From the NCBI RefSeq assembly GCF_001969385.1, contig NZ_CP014796.1, positions 868,001-932,000 of the forward strand: a stretch of 64,000 nt of DNA, in the 5' to 3' direction. The notes below the pieces were generated by a model. That model saw nothing but the letters and a program-made list of their open reading frames with translations. It was not told the origin of the DNA and made no database searches. Made by a program: the position numbers and the translations under genes. Source of the DNA: Salipiger profundus (GTDB lineage Bacteria; Pseudomonadota; Alphaproteobacteria; Rhodobacterales; Rhodobacteraceae). Positions 8,145 to 17,878 of the stretch are shown one piece after another (the first letter of the stretch is position 1; every line of letters starts with the position of its first letter).

Positions 8145-8945
8145 ATGAGCTATTCGATCGAAGGCAAGACCGCCATCGTCACCGGCGCCGCCAACGGCGT
8201 AGGGCTCGCCATCGCCCGGCATTTCGCCAACAAGGGCGCCAACGTGATGTTCGCCGACATGGACGAAAACCGGCTTGCCAAGGAATGTGGCAAGCAGGAC
8301 GACGACAACAACATGCGCTACTTCGCCGGCGACCTGCGTGAGCGGCTGACGCTCGCGAACCTGCTGTCGGCCACGATCGATTCCTTCGACCGGGTCGATA
8401 TCCTGGTGAACGGGGCACGGCAGATGATCCCCGCGGATCCGCTCGACATCGACGACGGCACCGTCGAGACGCTGATCGGGCAGAACCTCATGCCGGCGCT
8501 GCGCCTGAGCCAGATCGTCGCGAAACGCATGATCAAGCAGGCCGAGAGCGCCGGCGACCGGCCCGCTGGCTCGATCATCAACCTGTCGTCCATCGCGGCG
8601 CGGCGGGCGCAGCCCCAGCTCATGGCCTATTCGGTCTCCTGCGCCGCGCTCGACCAGATGACCCGCTCGATGGCGGTCGCCATGGCGCCGCACCGGATCC
8701 GCGTGAACGGCATCAGTTTCGGCTCGGTCATGTCGGCAAAGCTCAAGGACATCCTCAAGGACGAGCCCAACGTCCGCAAGGAGATCGAGGACAACACGCC
8801 GCTGAGCCATATCGCCTCGCCGGCCGCGCTGACCGAAGCGGTGCAGTTCCTCGCGTCCGAGGCGGCCGGCTTCATGACCGGCCAGATCCTGACCGTCGAC
8901 GGCGGCCGCACCCTGCTTGACCCGGTGCAGACCCCGGCGCACTGA
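8145..8945 (+). CDS. SDR-family protein lacking the catalytic lysine
   Basis: A 266-aa short-chain dehydrogenase/reductase fold. The dinucleotide motif TGAANGVG (residues 13-20) is intact, and LVNGARQ replaces the usual NNAG. Ser149 and Tyr162 are in place, but the residue four after the tyrosine is Cys166 (YSVSC) instead of the near-invariant Lys. This was checked in the DNA as TAT TCG GTC TCC TGC. The C-terminal GQILTVDGGRTL is normal for the family. It may be a non-classical SDR with altered chemistry or a binding-only protein. It sits 60 bases before hemF on the same strand, so co-expression with haem synthesis is possible. Confidence 0.82.
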   Translation: MSYSIEGKTAIVTGAANGVGLAIARHFANKGANVMFADMDENRLAKECGKQDDDNNMRYFAGDLRERLTLANLLSATIDSFDRVDILVNGARQMIPADPLDIDDGTVETLIGQNLMPALRLSQIVAKRMIKQAESAGDRPAGSIINLSSIAARRAQPQLMAYSVSCAALDQMTRSMAVAMAPHRIRVNGISFGSVMSAKLKDILKDEPNVRKEIEDNTPLSHIASPAALTEAVQFLASEAAGFMTGQILTVDGGRTLLDPVQTPAH

Positions 8946-9005
8946 TTGCTCCCGGCCGGTCCCTCGGCTAACACGGGGGCCGTCGCAGACCAGGAGGCCC
9001 CGACC

Positions 9006-9902
9006 ATGACCGAGACGACCGACTTCGACGCCCGCAAGACCCGGGCCTCGGACTGGTTCCGCAGCCTGCGCGACGAGATCGTGGCCGCCTTCGAGGGGCT
9101 CGAGGCCACCCATGCCACCGGCCCCTTCTCCGCTTCAGAGCCCGGGCGTTTCGAAGTCACGCCGACGACACGCTCCACCGAGGACGGCAGCGACGCCGGC
9201 GGAGGCCTGATGAGCGTGATGCGCGGCGGCCGCGTCTTCGAGAAGGTCGGCGTGAACGTCTCGACGGTATACGGCACGCTGGGCGAGGCCGCGCAGAAAT
9301 CCATGGCTGCGCGCGGCGTTCCCGGCATCGAGACCGACCCGCGCTTCTGGGCGAGCGGCATCAGCCTGGTCGCGCACATGCAGAACCCGCATGCGCCCGC
9401 CGTGCACATGAACACCCGGATGTTCTGGACCCCCAACGCATGGTGGTTCGGCGGCGGCTCCGACCTCAACCCGTGCATCGAGTATGCCGAGGACACGGCG
9501 CATTTCCACGACACCCAGAAGGCCTGGCTCGATCCGCACGGGGCCACGGTCTACCCTGAGCTCAAGGCCTGGGCAGACGAGTATTTCTACATCCCCCACC
9601 GCAAGCGGGCGCGCGGCGTCGGCGGCATCTTCATGGATGACCGCAACACCGGCGACTGGGAGGCCGATTTCGCGCTGACGCAGGACATCGGCCGCGCCTT
9701 CCTGCCCGCCTACCTGCCGTTGGTCGAGAAACGGCGCGTGCAGCCCTTTTCCGATGCCGACAAGGACGCACAGCTCGTGCACCGCGGGCTCTATGCCGAG
9801 TACAACCTCGTCTACGACCGCGGCACCAAGTTCGGCCTCGCCACCGGACATGACGCCAACGCAGTGCTTATGAGCCTGCCGCCGATGGCGAAATGGGTCT
9901 GA
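9006..9902 (+). CDS. hemF: Oxygen-dependent coproporphyrinogen-III oxidase
   Basis: A 298-aa enzyme that oxidatively decarboxylates coproporphyrinogen III to protoporphyrinogen IX using O2. Family blocks are all visible: GGGLMSVMRGGRVFEKVGVN, the histidine-bearing NPHAPAVHMNTRMFW, WWFGGGSDLNPC, and the C-terminal GLYAEYNLVYDRGTKFGL. AGGAGG precedes the ATG at 9006; an in-frame extension to 8946 is unlikely. It follows the lysine-less SDR gene. A large hairpin separates it from the convergent response-regulator gene. The aerobic enzyme implies respiration with oxygen. Confidence 0.97.
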   Translation: MTETTDFDARKTRASDWFRSLRDEIVAAFEGLEATHATGPFSASEPGRFEVTPTTRSTEDGSDAGGGLMSVMRGGRVFEKVGVNVSTVYGTLGEAAQKSMAARGVPGIETDPRFWASGISLVAHMQNPHAPAVHMNTRMFWTPNAWWFGGGSDLNPCIEYAEDTAHFHDTQKAWLDPHGATVYPELKAWADEYFYIPHRKRARGVGGIFMDDRNTGDWEADFALTQDIGRAFLPAYLPLVEKRRVQPFSDADKDAQLVHRGLYAEYNLVYDRGTKFGLATGHDANAVLMSLPPMAKWV

Positions 9903-9914
9903 CCGGCGACTGAC

Positions 9915-9961
9915 CTGACCGATCGATGCACCGGGGGGCTCGCGCCCCTTGCATCGGTCAG
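9915..9961. terminator. Large imperfect hairpin between convergent hemF and response-regulator genes
   Basis: The outer arms CTGACCGAT and ATCGGTCAG pair over 9 bp. A 4-base CGAT bulge follows, then GCA/TGC pairing and an inner GGGGC/GCCCC stem. The position between two convergent stops suggests a bidirectional terminator. No T-tract is present. Confidence 0.5.
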
Positions 9962-9965
9962 CGTG

Positions 9966-10628
9966 TCAGAAAAGTCCGGCCTCCTTCGCGATGATCGCCG
10001 CATGCGTGCGGTTCGCGGCGTTGATCTTCCGGTAGAGCGTCTTGACGTGCAGCTTCACCGTCGGCTCGCGGATCTGAAGGTCACGCGCGATCTCCTTGTT
10101 GGACTTGCCCCGCGTCAGCCCCTCGAGCACCTCCAGTTCGCGGCGTGACAGCTGCTCCGCCAGCGGGTTGCGGTGCCCCGGGTCATCGCTGCGCATGAAG
10201 TCGAGCGGCGCATATTGCTCGCCCATCGCCATGAAGCGCACCGCGTTCACGAGAGACTTCGCCGAGAGCGTCTTGGGCAGGAAGCCCGCCGCGCCGGTGG
10301 CCAGCACCCGCTCGGCAACCTCGCGGCTGGCCGTGCCCGAGATGATGGCCACACGCTTCGCGCCCTCGAGGGCGCTCATTCGTTCGAACCCCTCGAGCGC
10401 GTTCATTCCCGGCATGGAATAGTCCAGCAACACGAGATCGAACCGCTCGCCCGACGCGACGAGCTGTTCCGCCTCGGAGTAGCTGGCGACGGTGACTGTC
10501 TCGAAGTCGCCTTCGGAGGCCAGGAACAGCTCGAGCGTATCGCGCAGAAGCTCGTGGTCGTCGGCGATCAGGATACGCAGTGCGCCGCGGCGGCCCGCTG
10601 CCTGGCGCGGGTTCGAAATGGCCGTCAC
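9966..10628 (-). CDS. LuxR/NarL-type response regulator
   Basis: A 220-aa two-component response regulator. The receiver domain has the acidic pair in LIADDHELLRD, the phospho-acceptor Asp in LVLLDYSMPGM and the conserved Lys in FLPKTLS. The C-terminal LuxR helix-turn-helix (SRRELEVLEGLTRGKSNKEIA) binds DNA. I chose a GTG start at 10628 because GGGAG lies at good spacing; in-frame ATGs at 10667 and 10679 are alternatives. It is divergent from a sensor module about 320 bases away, so the hybrid kinase there is a candidate partner. The target genes are unknown. Confidence 0.88.
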   Translation of the reverse strand: MTAISNPRQAAGRRGALRILIADDHELLRDTLELFLASEGDFETVTVASYSEAEQLVASGERFDLVLLDYSMPGMNALEGFERMSALEGAKRVAIISGTASREVAERVLATGAAGFLPKTLSAKSLVNAVRFMAMGEQYAPLDFMRSDDPGHRNPLAEQLSRRELEVLEGLTRGKSNKEIARDLQIREPTVKLHVKTLYRKINAANRTHAAIIAKEAGLF

Positions 10629-10949
10629 ATCTGTCTCCCTTCGCAAGGCGCGCTTCGGTCTGCACATCGCCCCCGGCATGCGACCGGAAAGAAATCGAAT
10701 CAGGTGCTGCCCCCGGGTCCTGGAAGCGTGAAGGGCAGATTATCCGCCCGATCTCTCCAGTTTGTTAACGGATGGCAGGTATTCCCCGGGCATCGACAAC
10801 ACCGCCGGAAGCCGCAATGCCCCAGCCCTGCACTACGAACGCGCTCGTGATCTCGCCCTTTGGGTGCGCGCCCTGTCCGCATGCGCGAGTGACCCGAGGC
10901 CGCCGGCGATGCGAATTTTACATCTGGCCCCACCCCGAGGACCGGATCC
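10629..10949. other. Divergent intergenic region (321 bases), no gene seen
   Basis: This gap separates the response-regulator gene (minus) from the periplasmic-protein and hybrid-kinase genes (plus), so it should hold both promoters. Short reading frames here are out-of-frame shadows without family similarity. I see no clear -35/-10 pair and no strong palindrome. Confidence 0.6.
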
Positions 10950-11417
10950 ATGCTATTCCTGCCGACCCTTCTGTGCACGCTGGCCGTGCTTGCCCAGCCC
11001 CACCCATCTGGCACGGCGACGGAGTTTTCCGTCCCGTCCAACGTGAGTGTACAGAGCGTCGGCGGCAGCACCATGCACGTCACCAAAGGCGCGCGCCCCC
11101 TTTTCGACCGTGTCGGGCTCGAAAGGCTGGAGAAACGGAAGAGCGAAACCCGCACGATCCGGACGGGCACGCCGCCGCAACTCACCGGAGTGACGCTGCG
11201 CTCCCTGCTCGAAGCAGTCGGGGCGACGGGTCATTGCATCGACGCGCCCGCGAAGGCGCCGGTCATCGCCCATCACGATCGTCGCGCAGCCGTGTCGGTG
11301 CGCGACAAGGGCACGCTCGGGCTCATGTATCCCCATGATGCCGATCCCGCCGTCCGAACCTGCCATATCCATGCGCGCAGCATCTGGCAGTTCGACCGCA
11401 TCGACGTGCTCGACTGA
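10950..11417 (+). CDS. Small exported protein resembling a molybdopterin-binding oxidoreductase domain
   Basis: A 155-aa protein with a signal-like N-terminus (MLFLPTLLCTLAVLAQPH) and likely periplasmic location. The region TGVTLRSLLEAVGATG followed by GLMYPHDADP and ARSIWQFDRIDVLD resembles the small sulfite-oxidase-like molybdopterin-binding proteins that accompany sensor kinases in Rhodobacteraceae. It is short for a complete enzyme, so cofactor binding is doubtful. GAGGACC precedes the ATG. Its TGA overlaps the ATG of the hybrid kinase (TGATG), which indicates tight translational coupling and a role as ligand-binding partner of that kinase. That role is inference. Confidence 0.65.
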   Translation: MLFLPTLLCTLAVLAQPHPSGTATEFSVPSNVSVQSVGGSTMHVTKGARPLFDRVGLERLEKRKSETRTIRTGTPPQLTGVTLRSLLEAVGATGHCIDAPAKAPVIAHHDRRAAVSVRDKGTLGLMYPHDADPAVRTCHIHARSIWQFDRIDVLD

Positions 11418-14050
11418 TGCATGGTCCGATGAGCGTCCTGCTGCCCCTGCGCCACCTCACCGGCACGACACGCGCCCGAAGTGCGCTCGGTGGCCTGATC
11501 CTCCTGTGCTGGGGCGGGTTGGTCATCTGGCTCGGCATGATGGTCCAGCGCGAGATCGATGCCTTCTCGACGGCGAATTCCGACAACCTGCAATGGACCC
11601 TCGCACAGGCCGACGTCGAGTTCCTGAGGTTCCAGCTGGCCCTCGAGCAGGCAGAGGCCGACCCGAGTGCGCTCGACACGGTGCGGCTGCGTTTCGACAT
11701 CTTCTACAGCCGCATGGTCACCCTGCGCGACGGCAGGCTGTTCCGGGCGCTCGACGACACGCCCGGGTTCACCAATCCCTACACCCGCGTGCAGGACTTT
11801 CTCGGCGCCACCACCCCGCTGATCGACGGGCCCGAGGCCGCGCTGGCCGAGGCCCTGCCGATGCTGACCGCACAGACGGAGACGGTCGGCAAGGATATTC
11901 GCGCGTTCTCGCTGGCTGCCCTCTCCAGCTTCGCCGAGCTTTCGGACCGGCGGCGGGAGGGGATCACGCGGCTGCTGATCTACATGGCGGCCGTGCTGAT
12001 GGCGCTGTTTCTCGGGCTCACCCTCCTGGCGGTCACCCTGTTTCGACTTTTCCGGCTGGCGCGCGACCGCGCAGACCAGGTCGAAAGCACGAGCGTCCGG
12101 CTGCGCACCATCGTCGAGACCTCGCCGAATGCCATCGTCGTCACCGATGAGGCCGGCGAGATACGCGCCTTCAACGCTGCGGCCGAACGCATCTTCGGCT
12201 ACACGAGAGCCGAAGCCTGCGGACGACCCGCCCGCCATCTCTTCGCACCGCCCGAGGCATCGGATCACGCGCTTGTCTCGGTCTTCGCCTTCGCCGAGGA
12301 ACGCCGGCGCCCCCGCCCTGAGGAACGCAATTTCGAGGTCACCCTCCAGGCCCGCGACGGGCGCTGCTTTCCCGCGGAATTCAGCGTCGACCGGGCCGAG
12401 ACCGAGGAACCGCTCTACGTGGCCTATATCCGCGACATCACGCCGTGGAAGGAGGCCGAGCAGCAACTGACCGAGGCGCGCGACCGCGCCCTTGCCGGAG
12501 AGCGCGCGAAATCGGAATTCCTCGCCGTGATGAGCCACGAGATGCGCACTCCGCTGAACGGACTGCTGGGCACGATGCAACTTCTGCGAGACCATGACCT
12601 CGGCTCGTCCCCGGCAGGTCTTCTCGACCGGATGCAGGTCTCCGGCCAGCTTCTGCTGGATCTGGTGAACGACGTTCTCGACCTCACGAAGGTCGAGGCC
12701 GGCAAGCTGGCGCTGGACCCCGCGCCTTTCTCGCTGCGAGATCTGCTGGACGGGCTGGTCGCGACGGCGATCCCTCTTGCCGAAAGCTACGGCAACCGGC
12801 TGTCATGGCACTGGTGCGGCGCGCCACGTCCGCTGGTCGAGGGCGATGCCCGGCGGCTGCGACAGGTTCTGCTCAATCTGACGGGTAACGCGCTGAAGTT
12901 CACGCGAAACGGCAAGGTGGAGATCGAGGTCGAGCAGCTTCCCGGCACCGGGGAAATGATCGAATTTCGCGTTATCGACAGCGGAATCGGCATCGCGGAA
13001 GAGCAGCTCGACCGGATTTTCGAGGATTTCGAGACGCTCGATTCCTCCTACGCGCGCGAAGCCGGTGGCACCGGTCTGGGTCTCGGCATCGCGCGCCGCT
13101 ACACCCGGCTGATGGGTGGCGAAATCGGCGCCGAGAGCGAAGCCGGTCAAGGCAGCCTGTTCTGGATCCGCCTGCCCCTGCCGCCGGCCGCTGAAGTCGC
13201 GCCCGAAGCGCCGCCCCACCCGGCAACCGTCCCGCCGATCTCGGCCCTGGAGGTGCTGGTCGTCGAGGACAACGAGATCAACCGCTTCATCGTGCAGCGG
13301 ATGCTGGAGCGCGACGGTCATCACGTCACCATCGCCGAGAACGGGCAGATGGGAGTGCAAAAAGCCTCATCCCGGCGGTTCGATGTCATCCTCATGGACA
13401 TCTCCATGCCGGTCATGGACGGCACGCAAGCCACGCGCGCAATCCGCCGTGGCGGCGGCCCGTCCGCACGCGCCCCCATCATCGCGCTCACGGCCCACGC
13501 CTTCCCAGAAGAACGCGAGACCTTTCGTCAGGCGGGCATGACGGCCTTCCTGACAAAGCCCGTCGACCGCATGGGCCTGCGGGACACGCTTGCCCGAAGT
13601 GTCGCCGGAATTGCGCCAGCGAAACCGCAGCCGAACGACCAGCGGTCATCGCCCCTGTCCCTGCTAGATGATCGCCTGCTGGACCAGTTTCTCGATGCGC
13701 TTCCCGATGGCGCCGCCCAGCCTTTGCTCGCACGCTTCCTGCAGGAGACGGACCGCGAGATCGCCGCGCTTGCAGAGACCGCACCGGACGCGCCCGACCT
13801 CGCGGCGCGGGCACATCGCTGCGCAGGCTCCTGCGGCACCTTCGGGGTCGGGGCGATGCGCTCCGCGCTGCTGAAGATCGAAGCCAGCCTGAAACACGAG
13901 ACCCTCCCCGCGCCTGACGACCTGCGCGCGCTGAAACCGATCTGGGCCATGAGCCGCAAGGCCCTTGTCGCGAGAGTGGAGGCACAGGGCGGCCCGCGCA
14001 GCGGGATCGGCTCCTCGAGCGACGCCCGTAGGGGAGCAGCCGAAGGCTGA
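11417..14050 (+). CDS. Membrane hybrid sensor histidine kinase with PAS, receiver and Hpt domains
   Basis: An 877-aa inner-membrane phosphorelay kinase. Two membrane segments (about 22-42 and 186-212) flank a periplasmic sensor of some 145 residues. A PAS domain follows (about 225-345), then HisKA with His374 in [11 protein letters not shown], HATPase with N488/N491 and the [11 protein letters not shown] box, a receiver with Asp661 and Lys714, and a C-terminal Hpt with His800 ([13 protein letters not shown]). All phosphorelay residues are present, so it should be active. The start overlaps the stop of the small periplasmic gene. The divergent LuxR-type regulator is the obvious final acceptor. 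The signal is unknown. Confidence 0.93.
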   Translation: MHGPMSVLLPLRHLTGTTRARSALGGLILLCWGGLVIWLGMMVQREIDAFSTANSDNLQWTLAQADVEFLRFQLALEQAEADPSALDTVRLRFDIFYSRMVTLRDGRLFRALDDTPGFTNPYTRVQDFLGATTPLIDGPEAALAEALPMLTAQTETVGKDIRAFSLAALSSFAELSDRRREGITRLLIYMAAVLMALFLGLTLLAVTLFRLFRLARDRADQVESTSVRLRTIVETSPNAIVVTDEAGEIRAFNAAAERIFGYTRAEACGRPARHLFAPPEASDHALVSVFAFAEERRRPRPEERNFEVTLQARDGRCFPAEFSVDRAETEEPLYVAYIRDITPWKEAEQQLTEARDRALAGERAKSEFLAVMSHEMRTPLNGLLGTMQLLRDHDLGSSPAGLLDRMQVSGQLLLDLVNDVLDLTKVEAGKLALDPAPFSLRDLLDGLVATAIPLAESYGNRLSWHWCGAPRPLVEGDARRLRQVLLNLTGNALKFTRNGKVEIEVEQLPGTGEMIEFRVIDSGIGIAEEQLDRIFEDFETLDSSYAREAGGTGLGLGIARRYTRLMGGEIGAESEAGQGSLFWIRLPLPPAAEVAPEAPPHPATVPPISALEVLVVEDNEINRFIVQRMLERDGHHVTIAENGQMGVQKASSRRFDVILMDISMPVMDGTQATRAIRRGGGPSARAPIIALTAHAFPEERETFRQAGMTAFLTKPVDRMGLRDTLARSVAGIAPAKPQPNDQRSSPLSLLDDRLLDQFLDALPDGAAQPLLARFLQETDREIAALAETAPDAPDLAARAHRCAGSCGTFGVGAMRSALLKIEASLKHETLPAPDDLRALKPIWAMSRKALVARVEAQGGPRSGIGSSSDARRGAAEG

Positions 14051-14190
14051 CACCTCCGGTCAGCCTGGCGCGCCCGAACCTCGGGCCGCCGCCAAGCCGC
14101 CAGACCAGCGCCGTTTCAACACCTTCGCCCCTCGCCTGCCCCGGCGCGCTGTGCGACAGTCGGCCAAGGACACCCACAAGGAGGCTGCGC

Positions 14191-15888
14191 ATGGCCGATC
14201 TCGAAACCCGCATCGCACAGGGGCGCGGCGATGCTCCGGCGGACCTCGTGCTGCGCGGCGGGCGCATCCTCGACCTGATGACCGGCGATCTGCTCGAGGG
14301 CGATGTCGCCGTCTGCGGCGACACCATCGTAGGGACGCTCGACAGCTACGAGGGGAAAGAGGTCATCGACGTGAGCGGCCTGATCCTCGTGCCCGGCTTC
14401 ATCGACACGCATCTGCACATCGAAAGCTCGCTGGTCACGCCGTTCGAATTCGACCGCTGCGTCACGCCGCGCGGCGTCACCACCGCGATCTGCGACCCGC
14501 ACGAGATTGCCAACGTGATCGGCGCCGAGGGAATTCGCTACTTCCAGCGGGCCAGCGAACACACCGTGATGGACATCCGCGTCCAGCTGTCCTCCTGCGT
14601 GCCCTCGACCCACATGGAGACCGCGGGCGCCGAGCTTCTCGCCGAGGATCTCGCGCCGCTGATGGGGCACCCCTCCGGCATCGGGCTGGCGGAATTCATG
14701 AACTACCCCGGCGTGATCCATCGCGACCCCGAGGCAATGAAGAAGCTGCGGCTGTTCGAAGGTGGCCATGTCGACGGGCACTGCCCGCTGCTGCTGGGCC
14801 GGGATCTCAACGCCTATGTCGCCGCCGGCATCCGCACCGAGCACGAGGCCACCAGCGCCGAGGAGGCGCTCGAGAAGCTGCGCAAGGGGATGCGGGTGCT
14901 GATCCGCGAGGGCTCGGTTTCGAAGGACCTGCACGCGCTGCAGCCGGTGCTGACCGAGCGCACGGCGCCCTACATGTGCCTGTGCACCGATGACCGCAAC
15001 CCGCTCGACATCGCCGAGCACGGGCATCTCGACTACATGATCCGCACGCTGATCTCGCTGGGAACGCCGCCGCTCGCCGCCTACCGTGCGGCTTCCCTGT
15101 CGGCGGCCGAGGCCTTCGGCCTGAAGGACCGCGGCATGATCGCGCCGGGCAAGCGGGCCGACATCGTGGCCGTGGACAGCCTTGAAGGGTGCCATGCGCA
15201 GCTGGTTCTGGCAGCCGGTGTGCGGGCCGATGACGCCGCCTTTGCCGCGCGCGAGACCCTCCCGCCGGTCGGGCGCGGATCGGTGCAGGCGCCGCGGATC
15301 ACTGCCTCTCAGTTCCGTGCCACCGGCAACCGCGAAGAGACCGATGTCATCGGCATCCGAGAGGGCCAGATCCTCACCGATCACCTGCACGAGCGCATCG
15401 CGATCGAAGACGGGGACAAGCGCCCCGACAGCACGCGCGACCTCGTGCGCATCGCCGTGGTCGAGCGTCACGGCCGCAACGGCAACATCGCGACCGGCTT
15501 CGTGAAGGGCTTCGGACTGCAGGCGGGGGCCATTGCATCGACGGTCTGCCACGACCACCACAACATCGCCTGTGTCGGCGTCGGCTACGACGACATGGCG
15601 CTCGCGGCCAACCGGCTCGAGGCGCTCGAGGGCGGCTTCGTGGTGGCAAAGGGCGGCGAGATCCTCGCCGAGCTGGCATTGCCCGTGGCCGGGCTGATGA
15701 GCCTAGAGCCGTTCGAGACGGTGCGCGACCGGCTGGTCGATCTGCGCGCGGCGGCACGCGGTCTGGGCGTCACGCTCGAGGAACCCTTCCTGCAGCTCGC
15801 CTTCCTTGCCCTGCCGGTGATCCCGGCGCTGAAGATCACCGATCGGGGCATGGTCGACGTGACGACCTTCGAGATCATCCCCGGCTGA
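14191..15888 (+). CDS. ade: Adenine deaminase
   Basis: A 565-aa amidohydrolase that converts adenine to hypoxanthine and ammonia in purine salvage. The metal-binding DTHLHIESS, the GHCP motif, and [17 protein letters not shown] with the catalytic aspartate match family adenine deaminases (not the adenosine-deaminase type). The C-terminal [17 protein letters not shown] block is also typical. AAGGAGG precedes the ATG. The last 14 bases overlap the 3' end of the convergent cupin gene. A nucleoside-type importer lies 5 kb further on, so the region may serve purine scavenging. Confidence 0.95.
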   Translation: MADLETRIAQGRGDAPADLVLRGGRILDLMTGDLLEGDVAVCGDTIVGTLDSYEGKEVIDVSGLILVPGFIDTHLHIESSLVTPFEFDRCVTPRGVTTAICDPHEIANVIGAEGIRYFQRASEHTVMDIRVQLSSCVPSTHMETAGAELLAEDLAPLMGHPSGIGLAEFMNYPGVIHRDPEAMKKLRLFEGGHVDGHCPLLLGRDLNAYVAAGIRTEHEATSAEEALEKLRKGMRVLIREGSVSKDLHALQPVLTERTAPYMCLCTDDRNPLDIAEHGHLDYMIRTLISLGTPPLAAYRAASLSAAEAFGLKDRGMIAPGKRADIVAVDSLEGCHAQLVLAAGVRADDAAFAARETLPPVGRGSVQAPRITASQFRATGNREETDVIGIREGQILTDHLHERIAIEDGDKRPDSTRDLVRIAVVERHGRNGNIATGFVKGFGLQAGAIASTVCHDHHNIACVGVGYDDMALAANRLEALEGGFVVAKGGEILAELALPVAGLMSLEPFETVRDRLVDLRAAARGLGVTLEEPFLQLAFLALPVIPALKITDRGMVDVTTFEIIPG

Positions 15889-16423
15889 TCGCCTCTGCCC
15901 AAAGCCGGGGCAACGGCCCGTCCCTACCGAAGATCGGGTCCGTTTCAGGCAACGCCACCGCCGCGATCACCGAGGCATCGCGGCCGGCATCGGGGCCGGC
16001 CCGGCGTGTCGTGAAGTCTTGCTGTCCCGGGGGATAGGCACCGCATATGCGGAAATCGTCGCTCTGCGAAAGGCGGCAGTGACCGGTCCCCGCCGGGAGG
16101 ATCAGGCAATCGCCTGCAGCAACGTCCACGTCCTCGCCTTCCGGGCCCGGTCCACCGAGCCGCAGCCGGGCCTCGCCCGATGCCACGGTCAGCGCCTCGT
16201 GGGCGTCGGGGTGGTAGTGATGGTAGTCAAAGACGGTCCACACCCATGTTCCGCCCCATCCATTCGCTTCCATCGCGGCGCAGACGGCCTGCGGCGTTCG
16301 ACCCGCAAGCACGTCCCGGTGGATCACCACGGGCAGCGTCGGGTTGTTCGGACTCTCCGCTCCGCCTTCGAAGAGGCGGGTGACAGGGGCCGGTTGCGGG
16401 CGGGAAGGTCTTGTATCGCTCAT
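15875..16423 (-). CDS. Cupin-domain protein
   Basis: A 182-aa single-domain cupin. Motif 1 is the histidine-rich [19 protein letters not shown] and motif 2 is [15 protein letters not shown], so a metal site is likely. The start [10 protein letters not shown] at 16423 is the first ATG that leaves a cupin-sized protein; the open frame continues upstream to 16624 through hairpin DNA and is not coding there. Its 3' end overlaps adenine deaminase by 14 bases on the opposite strand. Enzymes and regulators share this fold, so no reaction is assigned. Confidence 0.75.
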   Translation of the reverse strand: MSDTRPSRPQPAPVTRLFEGGAESPNNPTLPVVIHRDVLAGRTPQAVCAAMEANGWGGTWVWTVFDYHHYHPDAHEALTVASGEARLRLGGPGPEGEDVDVAAGDCLILPAGTGHCRLSQSDDFRICGAYPPGQQDFTTRRAGPDAGRDASVIAAVALPETDPIFGRDGPLPRLWAEAISRG

Positions 16424-16453
16424 GGTGCGACACCTAGCCCGGCCGCTGGCGGC

Positions 16454-16507
16454 GAAAATTCCTCGCAGAGGAATTTTCCCGGCAAAAGTTTTCGCAGAAA
16501 ACTTTTC
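16454..16507. terminator. Twin AT-rich hairpins with GCA triloops
   Basis: Two perfect stem-loops lie in tandem: AAAATTCCTC/GAGGAATTTT with loop GCA (16455-16477, an extra G-C pair outside) and AAAAGTTTTC/GAAAACTTTT with loop GCA (16484-16506). They stand just downstream of the lytic transglycosylase gene on the minus strand and upstream of the cupin gene. T-rich arms on both strands fit bidirectional termination. The same twin layout recurs near 38.7 kb. Confidence 0.65.
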
Positions 16508-16526
16508 GGCCCAGCCCGAAGGTGGC

Positions 16527-17702
16527 TCAGAGCCGATCGAGCAGCGCCTGCGTGGGCCAGCCGTCGGCCGGCAGCCCGAGCTTGGCCTGCATGTCGCGCA
16601 CTGCCGCACGAGTGCCCGCACCAAGGATGCCGTCGATGCCGCCGACGTCGTAGCCCCGGTCCTGCAGCGCCTTCTGCAAGGTCATCATCTGCTCGCCCGA
16701 GAGCCCGGGATCGGGGTTTCCCGCCTCGTAGACCGGGGCCCCCTCGAGGCGCGTAGCGAAATAGGCCGCGGTCATCACGTAGACGAAGCTCTGGTTCCAC
16801 TCGAAGTAGACCCGAAAGTTGGGATAGGCGATGAACGCCGGCCCCCCCTTGCCCTGCGGCAACAGGATCGACGCCGGCAGCCGCGCATCGTCGAGACGCC
16901 CTTCGCGGCCCTTCACGCCCAGCTGTTCCCATTCGCCCACGGTCATCTCGGTTTCGAGCCCGGTCAGCGACAGGTCGAGATCCTCGGGCAGAACGACCTC
17001 CTGAAGCCAGGGCTCGCCGGGCCGCCAGCCCAGCCCCGAGAGCATCTTCGCCCCTGACATGAGCGCATCCGGGGCGGACGACTTCAGCAGGACATGCCCG
17101 TCGCCATCGCCGTCAAGTCCGCTTTCGAGGATGTCCCGCGGCAGCATTTGCACCATGCCGATCTCGCCTGCCCAGGCCCCGGTCGTGCGGTCCGGATCGA
17201 AGTCCCCGTGCTCGTAGAGTTCGAGCGCGGCAAAGATCTGCGGACGGAAAATTTCGGGCCGCCGGCAATCGTGTGCCAGCGTCACCAGCGCGTCCAGCGT
17301 GTTGAAATCTCCCTGGTAGGCGCCGTAGTCGGTCTCGAATGCCCAGAACGCCAACAAGACCCCCCGGGCGATGCCGTAGTCCCGCTCGATCCGGTCGAAG
17401 ACCTCGTCCCAGCGATTGGCCAGCTCCCGCCCCTTGTCGAGGCGATACTGGCTGATGAGCTTGCGCGAGAAGTCGATGAACGGCGTCTGGAAGATGCCCT
17501 GCCCGCGATCGCGTTGCAGCACCTTGCGGTCGATTTCGGCGCCCGAGAGAAACCGGTCGACCTCGGCCGGGTCATGCCCCATCGAAACGGCCTCTTCGCG
17601 GAGCCCTTCGATAAAATCCCGGAAGTCGCCACCACAGGGCACATCCTGTGCCAGCGCGGCGCCCGGCAGGGCCAGAACGGCAAGGAGAAGGGGTAAGCGC
17701 AT
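16527..17702 (-). CDS. Lytic murein transglycosylase, MltB family, with peptidoglycan-binding domain
   Basis: A 391-aa periplasmic enzyme that cleaves the MurNAc-GlcNAc bond to 1,6-anhydro products. A signal peptide (MRLPLLLAVLALPGAALAQD) precedes the catalytic SLT-like domain with the glutamate in LAFWAFETDYG. GAWAGEIGMVQMLPRDI and YPNFRVYFEWNQS are family hallmarks. The last 60 residues form a PG_binding_1 domain (LQKALQDRGYDVGGIDGILG). The start at 17702 has CGGAGG upstream; nine extra in-frame residues upstream are ignored. The gene is followed by the twin hairpins. Confidence 0.92.
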   Translation of the reverse strand: MRLPLLLAVLALPGAALAQDVPCGGDFRDFIEGLREEAVSMGHDPAEVDRFLSGAEIDRKVLQRDRGQGIFQTPFIDFSRKLISQYRLDKGRELANRWDEVFDRIERDYGIARGVLLAFWAFETDYGAYQGDFNTLDALVTLAHDCRRPEIFRPQIFAALELYEHGDFDPDRTTGAWAGEIGMVQMLPRDILESGLDGDGDGHVLLKSSAPDALMSGAKMLSGLGWRPGEPWLQEVVLPEDLDLSLTGLETEMTVGEWEQLGVKGREGRLDDARLPASILLPQGKGGPAFIAYPNFRVYFEWNQSFVYVMTAAYFATRLEGAPVYEAGNPDPGLSGEQMMTLQKALQDRGYDVGGIDGILGAGTRAAVRDMQAKLGLPADGWPTQALLDRL

Positions 17703-17878
17703 CGGAGCCTCCGCAATGGTCGAGGGCACAGTATCAGCCCGGGAAGGTGGCGCAAGAAGCGGGATCCCGCTTATGTTTGCGTTTTGTTCACAGAGTTTAC
17801 GATAGCGTTAAACATTTATTTATAACTCGATCTGACAAGGGAAGTATGCGGAAAGGACCGCGGACTGCGGAGGGTGCA

